Shown here: one piece after another, positions 44,430 through 53,292 of the stretch
Numbering within the stretch: position 1 is the stretch's first letter
Layout: each line of letters starts with the position of its first letter
NCBI GenBank assembly: GCA_963722295.1
Contig: CAVRLB010000003.1
Location: forward strand, 186,001-250,000
Direction: 5' to 3'
Source: Brooklawnia sp032229645
Lineage (GTDB): Bacteria > Actinomycetota > Actinomycetes > Propionibacteriales > Propionibacteriaceae
DNA: 64,000 nt
The notes under the pieces: generated by a model
Database searches by the model: none
Seen by the model: the letters and a program-made list of their open reading frames with translations, nothing else
What the model was told of the DNA's origin: nothing
Program-made: the position numbers and the translations under genes

Positions 44430-45029
44430 CTAGCGGGCGGCGCCGAAGAATTCCGCGATGCCCTCGAGACTCATCTGGGTGGCCACGATGACCAGGACCA
44501 TGCCCATCAGTCGCTCGACGGCGACCAGCGTCTTGGGGCCGAGGACCCGCAGCAGGCCCTGGCTGAAGTAGAGCACGATCGCCGAGACCAGCCATGACAG
44601 CACGAGTGCGATCAGGTAGCTCGGTAGCCCGTCCGGGTTGCCAGAGACGAGCACGATTTCCATGGCCAGCAGCGACGGTCCTGCCACATAGGGAATCGCC
44701 AGCGGGACGATGAACGGTTCGTCCTCGGGCGCCTTCTCGCGCAGGCTCCGCTCGGGCGTGGGAAAGACCATGCGCAGCGCGATGAGCAGCAAGATCATGC
44801 CGCCACCCACGCTGAGCGCGGGCGCGCCGACATGAAAGAGCCTCATGAAGGCCTGCCCGCCGAAAAGGAAGGCCAGCATGATTGCCAGCGCGATCAGCAA
44901 TTCTCGGGCGATCACCGTCTTGCGCCGCTCCGGGGCGGTATGCGAAAGCGCGGACAGGAAGAGCGGCACGTTGCCGAACGGATCTAGGATCAGAAAGAAG
45001 ACCAGGGCAGACGAGACAATCAACTCCAC
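44430..45029 (-). CDS. MarC-family integral membrane protein
   Basis: A 199-residue protein with six predicted helices. The signature FFLILDPFGNVPLFL near the N-terminus and IPYVAGPSLLA in the middle are typical of MarC/YchE/YhgN. The frame is open to 45248, but the family start pattern lies close to ALVFFLILDP, so the GTG at 45029 is preferred; ATG 45080 is an alternative. The function of MarC proteins is unknown; an old link to multidrug resistance was not confirmed. It stands alone between truB and ribF. Confidence 0.75.
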   Translation of the reverse strand: MELIVSSALVFFLILDPFGNVPLFLSALSHTAPERRKTVIARELLIALAIMLAFLFGGQAFMRLFHVGAPALSVGGGMILLLIALRMVFPTPERSLREKAPEDEPFIVPLAIPYVAGPSLLAMEIVLVSGNPDGLPSYLIALVLSWLVSAIVLYFSQGLLRVLGPKTLVAVERLMGMVLVIVATQMSLEGIAEFFGAAR

Positions 45030-45225
45030 AAATAGATAGCGTAGCGAGAAGAGCGATAGACGCCGAAACTGGTTGCACATCCCGTTGGAGACGAGAGATT
45101 GTGCCGTTCTGGGGTGGATCAAACGCACGATCTGCCGTCCCCCGGTTGCAGCGGTTCGTGCTGGCAGGTCTAAGCTAGGGCGCGGTCTGGTAGTCACCGG
45201 ACCGCAGGTGCGAGCAGGAGCGGGT

Positions 45226-46140
45226 ATGCGACGAAGTGTGGTGGCCATCGGTAACTTCGATGGTGTACATACCGGGCATCAGCGACTCTTGAACACGGCC
45301 ATCCAGCACGCCTGCGAGTTGGGTACCGAGCGCGAGCCGCTCCAGGTCATCGTCGTCACCTTCTGGCCGCATCCGATGAGCGTGGTGGCCCCAGGACATG
45401 CGCCGGCGCTGCTGACATCGCTCAACGATCGCATTGATCTGCTCCGCCGCTACGGTGCCGACGAGGTTCGCGTCGTCCAGTTCACTCGCGATGTGGCGGG
45501 GTGGTCACCTGAGAAGTTCGTCGACACCATCCTGGGCCCGCTGAACCCGGCAGTCGTTGTGGTGGGGGAGAACTTCACCTTCGGCAGTCGCGCCGCGGGC
45601 ACGCCCGCGACCATGCGCGAGATCGGTACCGGACGCTTCGACGTCGATGTCATCCACCTGGTCAGCATCGATACCGAGCGCACCTGCTCGTCGTTCATTC
45701 GTGCGGCGCTTGCCCGGGGCGACGTTGGTGTCGCGGCTCGCCATCTGGGCCGGTTGTTCAGAGTCGGTGGAGTGGTCGTGGTTGGTGACCAGCGGGGCCG
45801 CGAGCTCGGCTTTCCGACGGCGAATCTTCCAGTTGCAGCGGATCTGGCGACACCGGCGGACGGTGTCTACGCGGGTTGGCTGCGCCGGGCAGATCAGCCG
45901 TCCGCGGTGCGGATGCCCGCTGCGATCAGTGTCGGGACGAACCCGACCTTCAACGGGGTCGAGCGCCGCGTCGAGTCGTATGTGCTCGACCGCACCGATC
46001 TTGAACTCTATGGCATCGATATCACGGTGGAGTTCGTCCGGCATCTGCGCGGCCAGGTTCGCTTCGGATCAGTGGACGATCTGGTCGAGCAGATGAACAA
46101 GGACGTGGCCGCCACGCGGGTTGCCTTGGGCGTGGATTGA
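45226..46140 (+). CDS. ribF: Bifunctional riboflavin kinase / FAD synthetase
   Basis: Makes FMN from riboflavin and then FAD. The 304-residue protein has the N-terminal adenylyltransferase domain (GNFDGVHTGHQ, residues 8-18; later SSFIRAALARGD) and the C-terminal kinase domain (GFPTANL, GTNPTFNG). AGGAG at 45216-45220 lies 5 bases before the ATG at 45226. Its position before rpsO is standard for this phylum. Confidence 0.94.
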   Translation: MRRSVVAIGNFDGVHTGHQRLLNTAIQHACELGTEREPLQVIVVTFWPHPMSVVAPGHAPALLTSLNDRIDLLRRYGADEVRVVQFTRDVAGWSPEKFVDTILGPLNPAVVVVGENFTFGSRAAGTPATMREIGTGRFDVDVIHLVSIDTERTCSSFIRAALARGDVGVAARHLGRLFRVGGVVVVGDQRGRELGFPTANLPVAADLATPADGVYAGWLRRADQPSAVRMPAAISVGTNPTFNGVERRVESYVLDRTDLELYGIDITVEFVRHLRGQVRFGSVDDLVEQMNKDVAATRVALGVD

Positions 46141-46250
46141 GTGTCGCTCGGGAACCGGATCGTGTGGCTCCCGAGGCCATGACGGGCCGCAGATCTACAC
46201 TATCGGGCTGATGCGGGAGCCGGCACCCTGCTCATGCAGGTTTGGTGCCG

Positions 46251-46281
46251 TTGGTTCGTACCCGGTCGTCCGTGCTACTCT
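46251..46281 (+). promoter_or_regulatory. Probable rpsO promoter (extended -10)
   Basis: TTGGTT (46251-46256), a 19-base spacer and TACTCT (46276-46281) preceded by TGC, an extended -10. Initiation about 6 bases further would start the transcript at the 5' arm of the leader structure. Confidence 0.45.
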
Positions 46282-46284
46282 TGA

Positions 46285-46346
46285 CAGGTTGCCGTTAGAT
46301 CGGCCGCGGATGTCCAAGAGCCCCCATCGCAACCTGCACCGGGGGC
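46285..46346 (+). promoter_or_regulatory. rpsO leader: possible H-type pseudoknot
   Basis: Arm A, CAGGTTGC (46285-46292), is complementary to GCAACCTG (46329-46336). Arm B, GCCCCC (46320-46325), is complementary to GGGGGC (46341-46346). The arms alternate as A-B-A'-B', the layout of a pseudoknot, and B-B' alone is a hairpin with A' in its loop. It ends 15 bases before the GGAGAGG ribosome site of rpsO. S15 controls its own mRNA through structured leaders in several bacteria, including a pseudoknot in E. coli. Confidence 0.55.
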
Positions 46347-46374
46347 ACCGCGCAACGAGCTGGAGAGGCTGGCC

Positions 46375-46638
46375 ATGGACGCTGAGACCAAGAAGAAGAT
46401 TATCGAAGAGTACGCCACGCATCCTGGTGATACCGGCTCTCCGGACGTGCAGATCGCGCTGCTCACTGCGCGCATCGCTCATCTGACCGAACACCTCAAG
46501 GTTCACAAGGGTGACCACCACAGCCGCCGTGGCCTGATGCTGATGGTTGGTCAGCGTCGCCGGCTGCTGAACTACGTGGCCAAGGAAGACATCGATCATT
46601 ACCGCTCACTCATTGCGCGTCTCGGCCTTCGCCGGTGA
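46375..46638 (+). CDS. rpsO: 30S ribosomal protein S15
   Basis: An 87-residue small-subunit protein that nucleates assembly of the 16S platform. The family signature LTEHLKVHKGDHHSRRGLM lies in the middle and RRRLLNYV further on. The GGAGAGG site lies 6 bases before the ATG. It is followed by a terminator hairpin and then pnp, the conserved rpsO-pnp order. Confidence 0.97.
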   Translation: MDAETKKKIIEEYATHPGDTGSPDVQIALLTARIAHLTEHLKVHKGDHHSRRGLMLMVGQRRRLLNYVAKEDIDHYRSLIARLGLRR

Positions 46639-46654
46639 CGCGGTAGCGGGACGG

Positions 46655-46690
46655 ACGGGGAGAAGCCCACAGCGGCGACTCCCCGTTTCG
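46655..46690 (+). terminator. Terminator after rpsO
   Basis: ACGGGGAG (46655-46662) pairs with CTCCCCGT (46679-46686), followed by TTCGTC. It probably reduces but may not abolish read-through into pnp. Confidence 0.65.
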
Positions 46691-46772
46691 TCATGTTCTG
46701 GATGCTGCGGCGGAAGTGCATTCTTTGTGCCGCCCCGGCATCATTGAACCTGGAGAAAAACTTCACATTCTT

Positions 46773-46900
46773 GCTGCTCATCTCGGAGCAGCACTACGAC
46801 GCGAGAAGATCACGGGTTGTTGGTCCTCGGTAGTGGTCATCGGGCAGCCGGATGGGTATCCCGATGACCTCGATCGAAGACCGGCATTCCAGACCGGAAT
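46773..46900 (+). promoter_or_regulatory. Structured pnp leader with three hairpins
   Basis: The 302-base space between the rpsO terminator and pnp holds GCTGCTC/GAGCAGC (46773-46792), a perfect 10-bp stem GGTCATCGGG (46835-46844) with CCCGATGACC (46860-46869), and ATTCC/GGAAT (about 46886-46900). E. coli pnp is autoregulated through RNase III cleavage of a leader hairpin; a similar scheme is possible here. I see no gene in the space. Confidence 0.5.
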
Positions 46901-46988
46901 CCTCCAGTCATCTTCTTCGTCCTGAACCAAAGGGCGCGTCCGCGTGTCGCGGATGACGCCTGCCTGTACTAGGAGAGGACACAAATTC

Positions 46989-49193
46989 ATGGAGGGTGAG
47001 AACCTCAAATTCGCTGAGGCGATCATCGACAACGGAGCGTTCGGCAAGCATGTCGTGCGTTTCGAGGCCGGTGTACTGGCTCAGCAGGCTGACGGCGCTG
47101 CCGCGGTCTACCTCGATGGCGACACCATGCTGCTGTCGGCGACCACCGCGCAGAAGTCTCCGCGCGAGTCGATCGACTTCTTCCCGCTGACCGTGGACGT
47201 CGAAGAGAAGATGTACGCGCTCGGACGCATCCCCGGATCGTTCTTCCGTCGTGAGGGACGCCCCAGCGAGAACGCGATCCTGGCTTGCCGCCTGATCGAT
47301 CGTCCGCTGCGTCCGGCCTTCGTCAAGGGTCTGCGCAACGAGGTGCAGGTCGTGGTGACCGTGCTGGCGCTGAACCCGCAGGTGGAGTACGACGTCGTGG
47401 CGATCAACGCTGCGTCCATGTCAACCCAGATTGCCGGGCTTCCGTTCCACGGCCCGATCGGCGGCGTTCGTGTCGCGTTGATCGATGACCAGTGGATCTG
47501 CTTCCCGACCGTTGAGCAGGAGCAGGGCGCCACCTTCTCGATGGTGGTTGCCGGGCGAGTACTCGCCGACGGCGATGTCGCCATCATGATGGTCGAGGCC
47601 GGCGGAACCGACGCCACCTGGGATCTGGTGCGCGCTGGCAAGACCGCCCCGACCGAAGACATCGTGGCCGGTGGCCTGGAGGCCGCCAAGCCTTTCATCA
47701 AGGCGCTGTGCGATGCTCAGGCCGAACTGGCTCAGCAGATCAACAAGGAGACCTACCCCTACCCGGTCTTCAAGGAGTACGAGGACGACAGCTACGCCGC
47801 CGTCGCCGAACTCGGCGAGAGCGAGCTCGATCGTATCGAGCAGATCGCTGACAAGCTCGATCGTCAGACCGCGGAGAAGGACCTCAAGACCTCCATCAAG
47901 GCCAGGCTCGCCGAGAACGAGGCGTTCGAGGGCCGCGAGGGCGAGATCTCGGCTGCTTTCAAGTCGTTGCAGAAGAAGCTCGTGCGCGGACGTGTACTTC
48001 GCGACGGTGTGCGCATCGACGGCCGCGGCCCGAAGGATATTCGTCCGTTGTCTGCTGAGGTCGGCATCGTCCCCCGGGTGCACGGCAGTTCGCTCTTTCA
48101 GCGCGGCGAGACCCAGGTACTGGGCATCACCACGCTGAACATGCTCGACATGGAGCAGAAGCTCGACACCTTGAGCGCCGTCACGTCGAAGCGTTACATG
48201 CACCAGTACGACATGCCGCCGTACTCGACCGGTGAGACCGGACGCGTCGGTTCGCCGAAGCGCCGCGAGGTCGGCCACGGTGCGCTCGCCGAGCGTGCCA
48301 TCGTCCCGGTGCTTCCGGGTCGCGAGGAGTTCCCCTACGCGATCCGCGAGGTTTCCGAGGCGATCGGCTCCAACGGCTCGACCTCGATGGGTTCGGTCTG
48401 CGCGTCCACCTTGGCTCTGCTGAACGCCGGTGTGCCGTTGCGCGCCTCGGTCGCAGGCATCGCCATGGGCCTGATGAGTGAGACCGACGATCAGGGCCAG
48501 ACGCACTACCTGGCGCTGACCGACATCCTGGGTGCCGAAGATGCCCTCGGTGACATGGACTTCAAGGTCGCCGGTACCTCGGAGTTCATCACCGCGCTGC
48601 AGCTCGACACCAAGCTCGATGGCATTCCTTCCGATGTGCTTGCTCAGGCGCTGCTGCAGGCCAAGGATGCTCGCACCACCATTCTCGGTGTGATGAACGA
48701 GGCCATCGACACCCCGGATGAGATGAGCGTCAATGCGCCGCGCATCATCACCGTGCACATCCCGGTCGAGAAGATCGGTGAGGTGATCGGGCCCAAGGGC
48801 AAGGTCATCAATCAGATCCAGGACGACACCGGCGCCAACATCTCCATCGAGGACGATGGCACCATCTTCATCGGTGCCGCCGACGGTGATGCGGCCGAAA
48901 TGGCTCGGCAGATGATCAACGCGATCGCCAACCCGACCATGCCTGAGAAGGGCGAGCGTTACCTCGGCACCGTGGTCAAGCTGACCGCCTTCGGCGCCTT
49001 CGTCTCGTTGCTGCCCGGTAAGGACGGCCTGCTGCACATCTCGAAGATGCGTCAGCTGAACGGCGGACAGCGCGTCGAGAGCGTCGAGGACGTCGTGAGC
49101 GTCGGTCAGAAGCTCCAGGTGGAGATCAGCGACATCGACGACCGCGGCAAGCTTTCGCTCATCCCGGTGGTCGAGGAGTCCGAGGAACACTGA
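46989..49193 (+). CDS. pnp: Polyribonucleotide nucleotidyltransferase (PNPase)
   Basis: Phosphorolytic 3'-5' exoribonuclease, which in actinobacteria also makes RNA tails. The 734-residue protein has two RNase PH domains, with GRREVGHGALAERA-type residues (here PKRREVGHG) in the second. KH (IPVEKIGEVIGPKGKVI, near residue 595) and S1 (YLGTVVKLTAFGAFV) domains follow at the C-terminus. The ATG at 46989 starts the conserved sequence. The ribosome site is GGAG about 12 bases away. Confidence 0.96.
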   Translation: MEGENLKFAEAIIDNGAFGKHVVRFEAGVLAQQADGAAAVYLDGDTMLLSATTAQKSPRESIDFFPLTVDVEEKMYALGRIPGSFFRREGRPSENAILACRLIDRPLRPAFVKGLRNEVQVVVTVLALNPQVEYDVVAINAASMSTQIAGLPFHGPIGGVRVALIDDQWICFPTVEQEQGATFSMVVAGRVLADGDVAIMMVEAGGTDATWDLVRAGKTAPTEDIVAGGLEAAKPFIKALCDAQAELAQQINKETYPYPVFKEYEDDSYAAVAELGESELDRIEQIADKLDRQTAEKDLKTSIKARLAENEAFEGREGEISAAFKSLQKKLVRGRVLRDGVRIDGRGPKDIRPLSAEVGIVPRVHGSSLFQRGETQVLGITTLNMLDMEQKLDTLSAVTSKRYMHQYDMPPYSTGETGRVGSPKRREVGHGALAERAIVPVLPGREEFPYAIREVSEAIGSNGSTSMGSVCASTLALLNAGVPLRASVAGIAMGLMSETDDQGQTHYLALTDILGAEDALGDMDFKVAGTSEFITALQLDTKLDGIPSDVLAQALLQAKDARTTILGVMNEAIDTPDEMSVNAPRIITVHIPVEKIGEVIGPKGKVINQIQDDTGANISIEDDGTIFIGAADGDAAEMARQMINAIANPTMPEKGERYLGTVVKLTAFGAFVSLLPGKDGLLHISKMRQLNGGQRVESVEDVVSVGQKLQVEISDIDDRGKLSLIPVVEESEEH

Positions 49194-49227
49194 GCCTTGG
49201 CGCCAGCTGAACTCATCAGTGCTTGAC

Positions 49228-49270
49228 AGCAGGACCCCCGCAGAATCGCCGATTCTGCGGGGGTCCTGCT
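49228..49270. terminator. Very stable hairpin after pnp
   Basis: A perfect 20-bp stem (49228-49247 with 49251-49270) around the loop GCC. No T-run follows on the plus strand, resembling the U-less terminators described in actinobacteria. Confidence 0.85.
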
Positions 49271-49379
49271 CTACCCGGCACGACGACGGGACGCAGTGGT
49301 CGACCCTTGCACGGTGTATCAGTGCGGTGTGGGGCCCGGGCACTAGGCTGGAACCCTACGAGACGAGAGCGAGTAACCG

Positions 49380-50120
49380 ATGATCAAGGTGGCAGTCTTC
49401 GGATCCAGGGGACGCATGGGACAGGAGATCTGCAAGGCAGTCGATGCGGCATCCGATCTGCAGTTGGTCGCGGCGGTCGATGCAGGTGATGATCGTGGCG
49501 AGATCGAGGAGGCAGAAGTAGTCATCGATTTCACTCATCCCGACGCGGTCATGGACAACATTCGCTGGTGCATCGATCATGGCATCAATGCCGTCGTCGG
49601 GACGACCGGATTCAGCCCCGCGAAGTACGACGAAGTGCGCGGCTGGCTGGCTGCGAAACCCGGCGTCAACGTGCTGATCGCGGCCAATTTCTCGATCGCT
49701 GCGGTGCTGCTGATGCACTTCGCGGCCAAGGCCGCGCCGTTCTTCGAGTCGGTCGAGGTCGTCGAATTGCACCATCCGCGCAAGGTCGACGCGCCTTCCG
49801 GCACGGCCATTACCACCGCGAACAAGATCGCGGCCGCTCGTTCTGACGCGGCTTGCAGGCCGATGCCCGATGCCACGGTCAAGGAGATGGACGGGGCACG
49901 CGGTGCGGTCGTCGATGGCGTCCACGTACATTCGGTGCGGTTGCAGGGCCTGTTCGCTCACGAGGAAGTCGTCTTCGGCAACACCGGTGAGATGCTCACC
50001 ATCCGCGACGATTCGTTCGACCGCAGCAGCTACATGCCGGGCATCCTGACTGCGGTGCGTGCTGTGGGAGATCGGCCGGGGCTGACGCTTGGTATCGACG
50101 ATCTGCTCGGCATCGCCTGA
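49380..50120 (+). CDS. dapB: 4-hydroxy-tetrahydrodipicolinate reductase
   Basis: Second committed step of the diaminopimelate/lysine pathway. The 246-residue protein has the NAD(P)H loop VFGSRGRMGQ (residues 5-14) and the catalytic ELHHPRKVDAPSGTA segment (His and Lys). No clear ribosome site is seen, but TAGGCT at 49344 may be its -10. In many actinobacteria dapA follows nearby; here it does not. Confidence 0.95.
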   Translation: MIKVAVFGSRGRMGQEICKAVDAASDLQLVAAVDAGDDRGEIEEAEVVIDFTHPDAVMDNIRWCIDHGINAVVGTTGFSPAKYDEVRGWLAAKPGVNVLIAANFSIAAVLLMHFAAKAAPFFESVEVVELHHPRKVDAPSGTAITTANKIAAARSDAACRPMPDATVKEMDGARGAVVDGVHVHSVRLQGLFAHEEVVFGNTGEMLTIRDDSFDRSSYMPGILTAVRAVGDRPGLTLGIDDLLGIA

Positions 50121-50142
50121 GTCGACCCGACGCCAACCGAAC

Positions 50143-50838
50143 ATGAAGAGGCCCTGGACCATCGTCCTTGTCTTGGTGATCGTGCTTGCCGCCGTTGCCG
50201 GCGGCGATCAGATCGCCCGTGTCTACCTCCAGAACCGCACTGCAGACGAGATCGAGGCTCGTTACGGCGGTGCTGCCGATGTCCACCTCGGTGGCTGGCC
50301 GTTCGTCCTCGCGGCGTTGACGCGCCGACTCCCCGATGCCCACGCCACCATCACCGGGGCGCAGGTCGCCAACGAGGGCAAGAAGGCCACTGTTGAGGTC
50401 ATCGACGTCACGATCAAGGGGCTGAGCCCGATCACTGAGCTCGATGACGCCACGGCAGAGCAGGTCGATGCGACGGCCACGATCAGCTGGAATCAGCTCA
50501 GCGTGCTGCTCGGCTTCCCGATTGAGCGGGCGGGCGACGGACGCATCGAGGTGCGAACCTCGGTTCAGGTGCTGCAACGGGTCATTCCGTTGGTTCTCCA
50601 GACAGATCTGACGCTGCAATCAGATGGCACGCTGGTGTTGAACAATCCGAGCATCTCGGTCGCCGACTTCGATCTGCCGCTGCCCTCGGGGATTCTTCAA
50701 CTGGCCATCGATCAGCTGACACCCGACTTGAAGCTACCCACTCCTGGTGGGCTCAGCTATCAGAGCCTCGACATCGGCCAGAACTCTGTGACCATCCAGC
50801 TGACCGGCCAAGATATCGCGCTGTCCGACTTCAGGTAG
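50143..50838 (+). CDS. DUF2993 (LmeA-like) membrane-anchored lipid-binding protein
   Basis: A 231-residue protein with one N-terminal membrane helix or uncleaved signal (residues 5-25), then a beta-rich TULIP-like DUF2993 domain with the motif GGWPFVLAALTRRLPDA. In mycobacteria LmeA of this family binds phosphoinositides and acts in lipomannan synthesis. The same function here is not shown. It starts 22 bases after dapB, so it may be co-transcribed. Confidence 0.8.
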   Translation: MKRPWTIVLVLVIVLAAVAGGDQIARVYLQNRTADEIEARYGGAADVHLGGWPFVLAALTRRLPDAHATITGAQVANEGKKATVEVIDVTIKGLSPITELDDATAEQVDATATISWNQLSVLLGFPIERAGDGRIEVRTSVQVLQRVIPLVLQTDLTLQSDGTLVLNNPSISVADFDLPLPSGILQLAIDQLTPDLKLPTPGGLSYQSLDIGQNSVTIQLTGQDIALSDFR

Positions 50839-50849
50839 CTTGAACCGGT

Positions 50850-51386
50850 TCAGATCAGGCTGGTGTGCAGCCGGACCTGCTTGATTCGCAAGTCACCGTC
50901 ATCATTGCCGACCTCTTGGTGTGCACCATCTGGCGCCCATCCGGACGCGTTCAGCAGTTCGCGGGTCGTGTCATCGTCGGCGGTCACCCACCAGGTCGCC
51001 CGTTCGAAACCATCGGTTCTCAAGGTGTCGGCCACCGCATGCATCAACCGGTCTTCGTGCCCCGCACCGAGCGCCGAAGGGTGGACGCAGAACTCTGCGA
51101 CCAGCGCGTCGCTGGGTTCGGTGTCCGGATCCTCGCTCGGCCCGACTGCCGCGAATCCCACGATCTCGCCGGCCTGATCGATCGCGACCAGCACCCGGTA
51201 CGTCGCCAGCGGGGGGCGCACGATGGCCGCAACCCAGGCCTGAGCCATCTCATCGGCGTCCAGTTCGTCCAGCATCGGGGCCAACCGTGGCTCGCTTGCC
51301 AGCCACGCCCGCTGAACCGCGACGATATCGATCGCCTCAGCGGGCATCGCCAGGCGGACGCTGTCGGGGTGCCATTCTTTGCTCAC
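50850..51386 (-). CDS. GNAT acetyltransferase coupled to btuD
   Basis: A 178-residue GNAT-fold protein. The acetyl-CoA-binding region is SALGAGHEDRLMHAVADTL, and a C-terminal beta strand pair follows (ATWWVTADDDTTRELLNASGW). Substrate is unknown. The GTG start overlaps the btuD stop by 4 bases (GTGA), making it the last gene of the cobalamin-riboswitch operon. Whether it modifies a corrinoid-related substrate or is simply carried along cannot be told. Confidence 0.78.
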   Translation of the reverse strand: MSKEWHPDSVRLAMPAEAIDIVAVQRAWLASEPRLAPMLDELDADEMAQAWVAAIVRPPLATYRVLVAIDQAGEIVGFAAVGPSEDPDTEPSDALVAEFCVHPSALGAGHEDRLMHAVADTLRTDGFERATWWVTADDDTTRELLNASGWAPDGAHQEVGNDDGDLRIKQVRLHTSLI

Positions 51387-52201
51387 CCGGACATCCTAGG
51401 TCCACCGGCCGCCTGGCTCCACGCGAGCGGACGTGGACGCACCGGGATCACCGCCGGGCCGGACGCCCGGGAGAGCACCTCGATCTGGGCGCCATAGGTC
51501 TGTCCGAGCTGTGCCGCTTGCAGGACCTCGTCGGGACGACCGGCCTGCACGAGGTGCCCTTGCGCCAGCAAGAGCATCTGATCGGCATACTGGGCGGCGA
51601 GCGTGAGATCGTGCATCGCAGCGAGCACCGTGATGCCACGCTCGTGACGCAACTGGTCGACAAGCTCCAAGACCACTTGCTGGTGGCCGATGTCCAAGGC
51701 GCTGGTCGGCTCGTCCAACAGGAGGATCTTCGGCTGCTGGCACAGTGCGCGTGCCAAGATCACCCGCTGTAGTTCACCGCCGGAAAGCTGGTCGGCCGGG
51801 CGGTCGGCGAATGCCTGCAAGTTGAGGTTGACGATCTCGGCCTCGACGGCCTCCCGATCGGCAGCCGATTCGGTGGCGAACCGACCCAGATAAGGGGTGC
51901 GTCCGAGCGAGATGAGCCCGCGAACAGTCATGCCGGGTGGCACCACCGGCTGTTGGGGCATCAGCGCGACCTGCTGGGCATACTGCTTGCGGGTCAGCTG
52001 GCGAACGTCCTGGCCTGCAACCCAGATGTCCCCGGACGAGGGGAGTAGACCGGCCACTGCGTGCAGCAGAGTCGTCTTGCCCGCACCGTTGGGACCCACC
52101 AGCGCCACCCAGCTGCCCTCGGCCACATCGACATTCAGGCCGGAGATCACCTGCTTCGCGCCGCGCCGTACATTCAGGTAGCGGCATTCCAGGATGCTCA
52201 T
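51383..52201 (-). CDS. btuD: Cobalamin ABC transporter ATPase
   Basis: A 272-residue ATPase with Walker A GPNGAGKTT, signature LSGGELQR and Walker B ILLLDEP. It works with the BtuC permease. Its ATG overlaps the btuC stop (ATGA). It carries about 20 extra C-terminal residues that end in a proline-rich stretch. Confidence 0.9.
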   Translation of the reverse strand: MSILECRYLNVRRGAKQVISGLNVDVAEGSWVALVGPNGAGKTTLLHAVAGLLPSSGDIWVAGQDVRQLTRKQYAQQVALMPQQPVVPPGMTVRGLISLGRTPYLGRFATESAADREAVEAEIVNLNLQAFADRPADQLSGGELQRVILARALCQQPKILLLDEPTSALDIGHQQVVLELVDQLRHERGITVLAAMHDLTLAAQYADQMLLLAQGHLVQAGRPDEVLQAAQLGQTYGAQIEVLSRASGPAVIPVRPRPLAWSQAAGGPRMSG

Positions 52202-53292
52202 GCGCTGACCCGCCCACGTCGCAGCACAACGAGGAAGAAGGGCGCGCCCAAGATCGCGGTGACTACGCCGATCGGCAATTCTGCTGGCGCGACCACGGTG
52301 CGGGCAGCGGCATCGGTGAGTACCAGGAAGGCCGCGCCGAAGGCCATCGACATCGGTAGCAGGATACGGTGCGAGGCGCCGAAGACGAGCCGCACGGCAT
52401 GCGGGATGATGATGCCGACGAAGCCGATCAGGCCGCTGACCGCCACCACGGCGGTGGTGCCCAGGGTGGCGGTGAGTACCACGACCAGCCGCACCCGAGC
52501 AGGATCGATGCCGAGGCTGGCGGTCTCCACGTCTCCGACGGCGAGTACGTCGAGGATTCGCCGGTAGCAGAAGAGCACGATCCAGCTGAAGAGTACGTAG
52601 GGCAAGACGACCAAGATGTCTGTCCAGCCGTTGGTCGACAGCCGTCCCAGCAACCAGGAGTAGACAGCCTGCAAAGAATCGTCGAACCATTGCTGGACGA
52701 AGGTCTGCACGGCACTGAAGAACGCGGCGACCGCGACACCGGCGAGCACGATGACCGTTGAGCTGCGGCCACCGCCCATCGTCGCTCCGAGCGCATAGGT
52801 GGCTCCGACCGCCAGCATGCCGCCTGCGAAGGCAAAGAGGGGAACTCCGAAGTTGCCCAGGCTGCCGCCCTGGGTGATGGCGATGGTGGCGCCGAGCCCG
52901 GCACCCGCGGAGACGCCCAGCAGATACGGGTCAGCCAGCGGATTGCGGAAGACGCCCTGGTATGCGGCACCCGAGATCGCCAGAGTGGCGCCGACGATGG
53001 CGCCCAGCACGACGCGGGGCAGCCGGATCTGCCAGAAGATGGCCTGCTGTTGGGTGGTCAGCCCGGAGTCGGCGTTGACGAATGGCACGGCATCCGCCAA
53101 CTCGATCAGAATGCTGCGCGGGGTCAATCCCGCCGGCCCGACGAACGCTCCGACGAGCAGGGCCGCGACGAGAACACCGAGCGCTGCGGACCAGCGCACA
53201 ACCCGGCGGCCGCGTCCGGCAGACGCCGGAGCACAAAATGCCGCCGCCGGCCGTGCGCTGGTCGCAGGCTTCTCAGTGGACAAAGCTGTCAT
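52198..53292 (-). CDS. btuC: Cobalamin ABC transporter permease
   Basis: A 364-residue FecCD-family permease with about ten hydrophobic helices. The sequence IRLPRVVLGAIVGATLAISGAAYQGVFRNPLADPYLLGVSAGA is typical of BtuC. The ATG at 53292 overlaps the btuF stop (ATGA). It carries a basic N-terminal tail of about 35 residues before the first helix. Assignment to cobalamin rests on the riboswitch in front of the operon. Confidence 0.9.
   Translation of the reverse strand: MTALSTEKPATSARPAAAFCAPASAGRGRRVVRWSAALGVLVAALLVGAFVGPAGLTPRSILIELADAVPFVNADSGLTTQQQAIFWQIRLPRVVLGAIVGATLAISGAAYQGVFRNPLADPYLLGVSAGAGLGATIAITQGGSLGNFGVPLFAFAGGMLAVGATYALGATMGGGRSSTVIVLAGVAVAAFFSAVQTFVQQWFDDSLQAVYSWLLGRLSTNGWTDILVVLPYVLFSWIVLFCYRRILDVLAVGDVETASLGIDPARVRLVVVLTATLGTTAVVAVSGLIGFVGIIIPHAVRLVFGASHRILLPMSMAFGAAFLVLTDAAARTVVAPAELPIGVVTAILGAPFFLVVLRRGRVSA

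Noticed and set aside
46281..46286. TTGACA as -35 box of rpsO
   Set aside because: No -10 lies 16-19 bases downstream; an extended -10 just upstream fits better.
46716..46925. 69-codon frame in the pnp leader
   Set aside because: Low-complexity end (serine run), no ribosome site, no match; the region is better explained as structured leader.
47421..49343. 640-codon minus-strand frame opposite pnp
   Set aside because: Antisense shadow of PNPase with no family motif.
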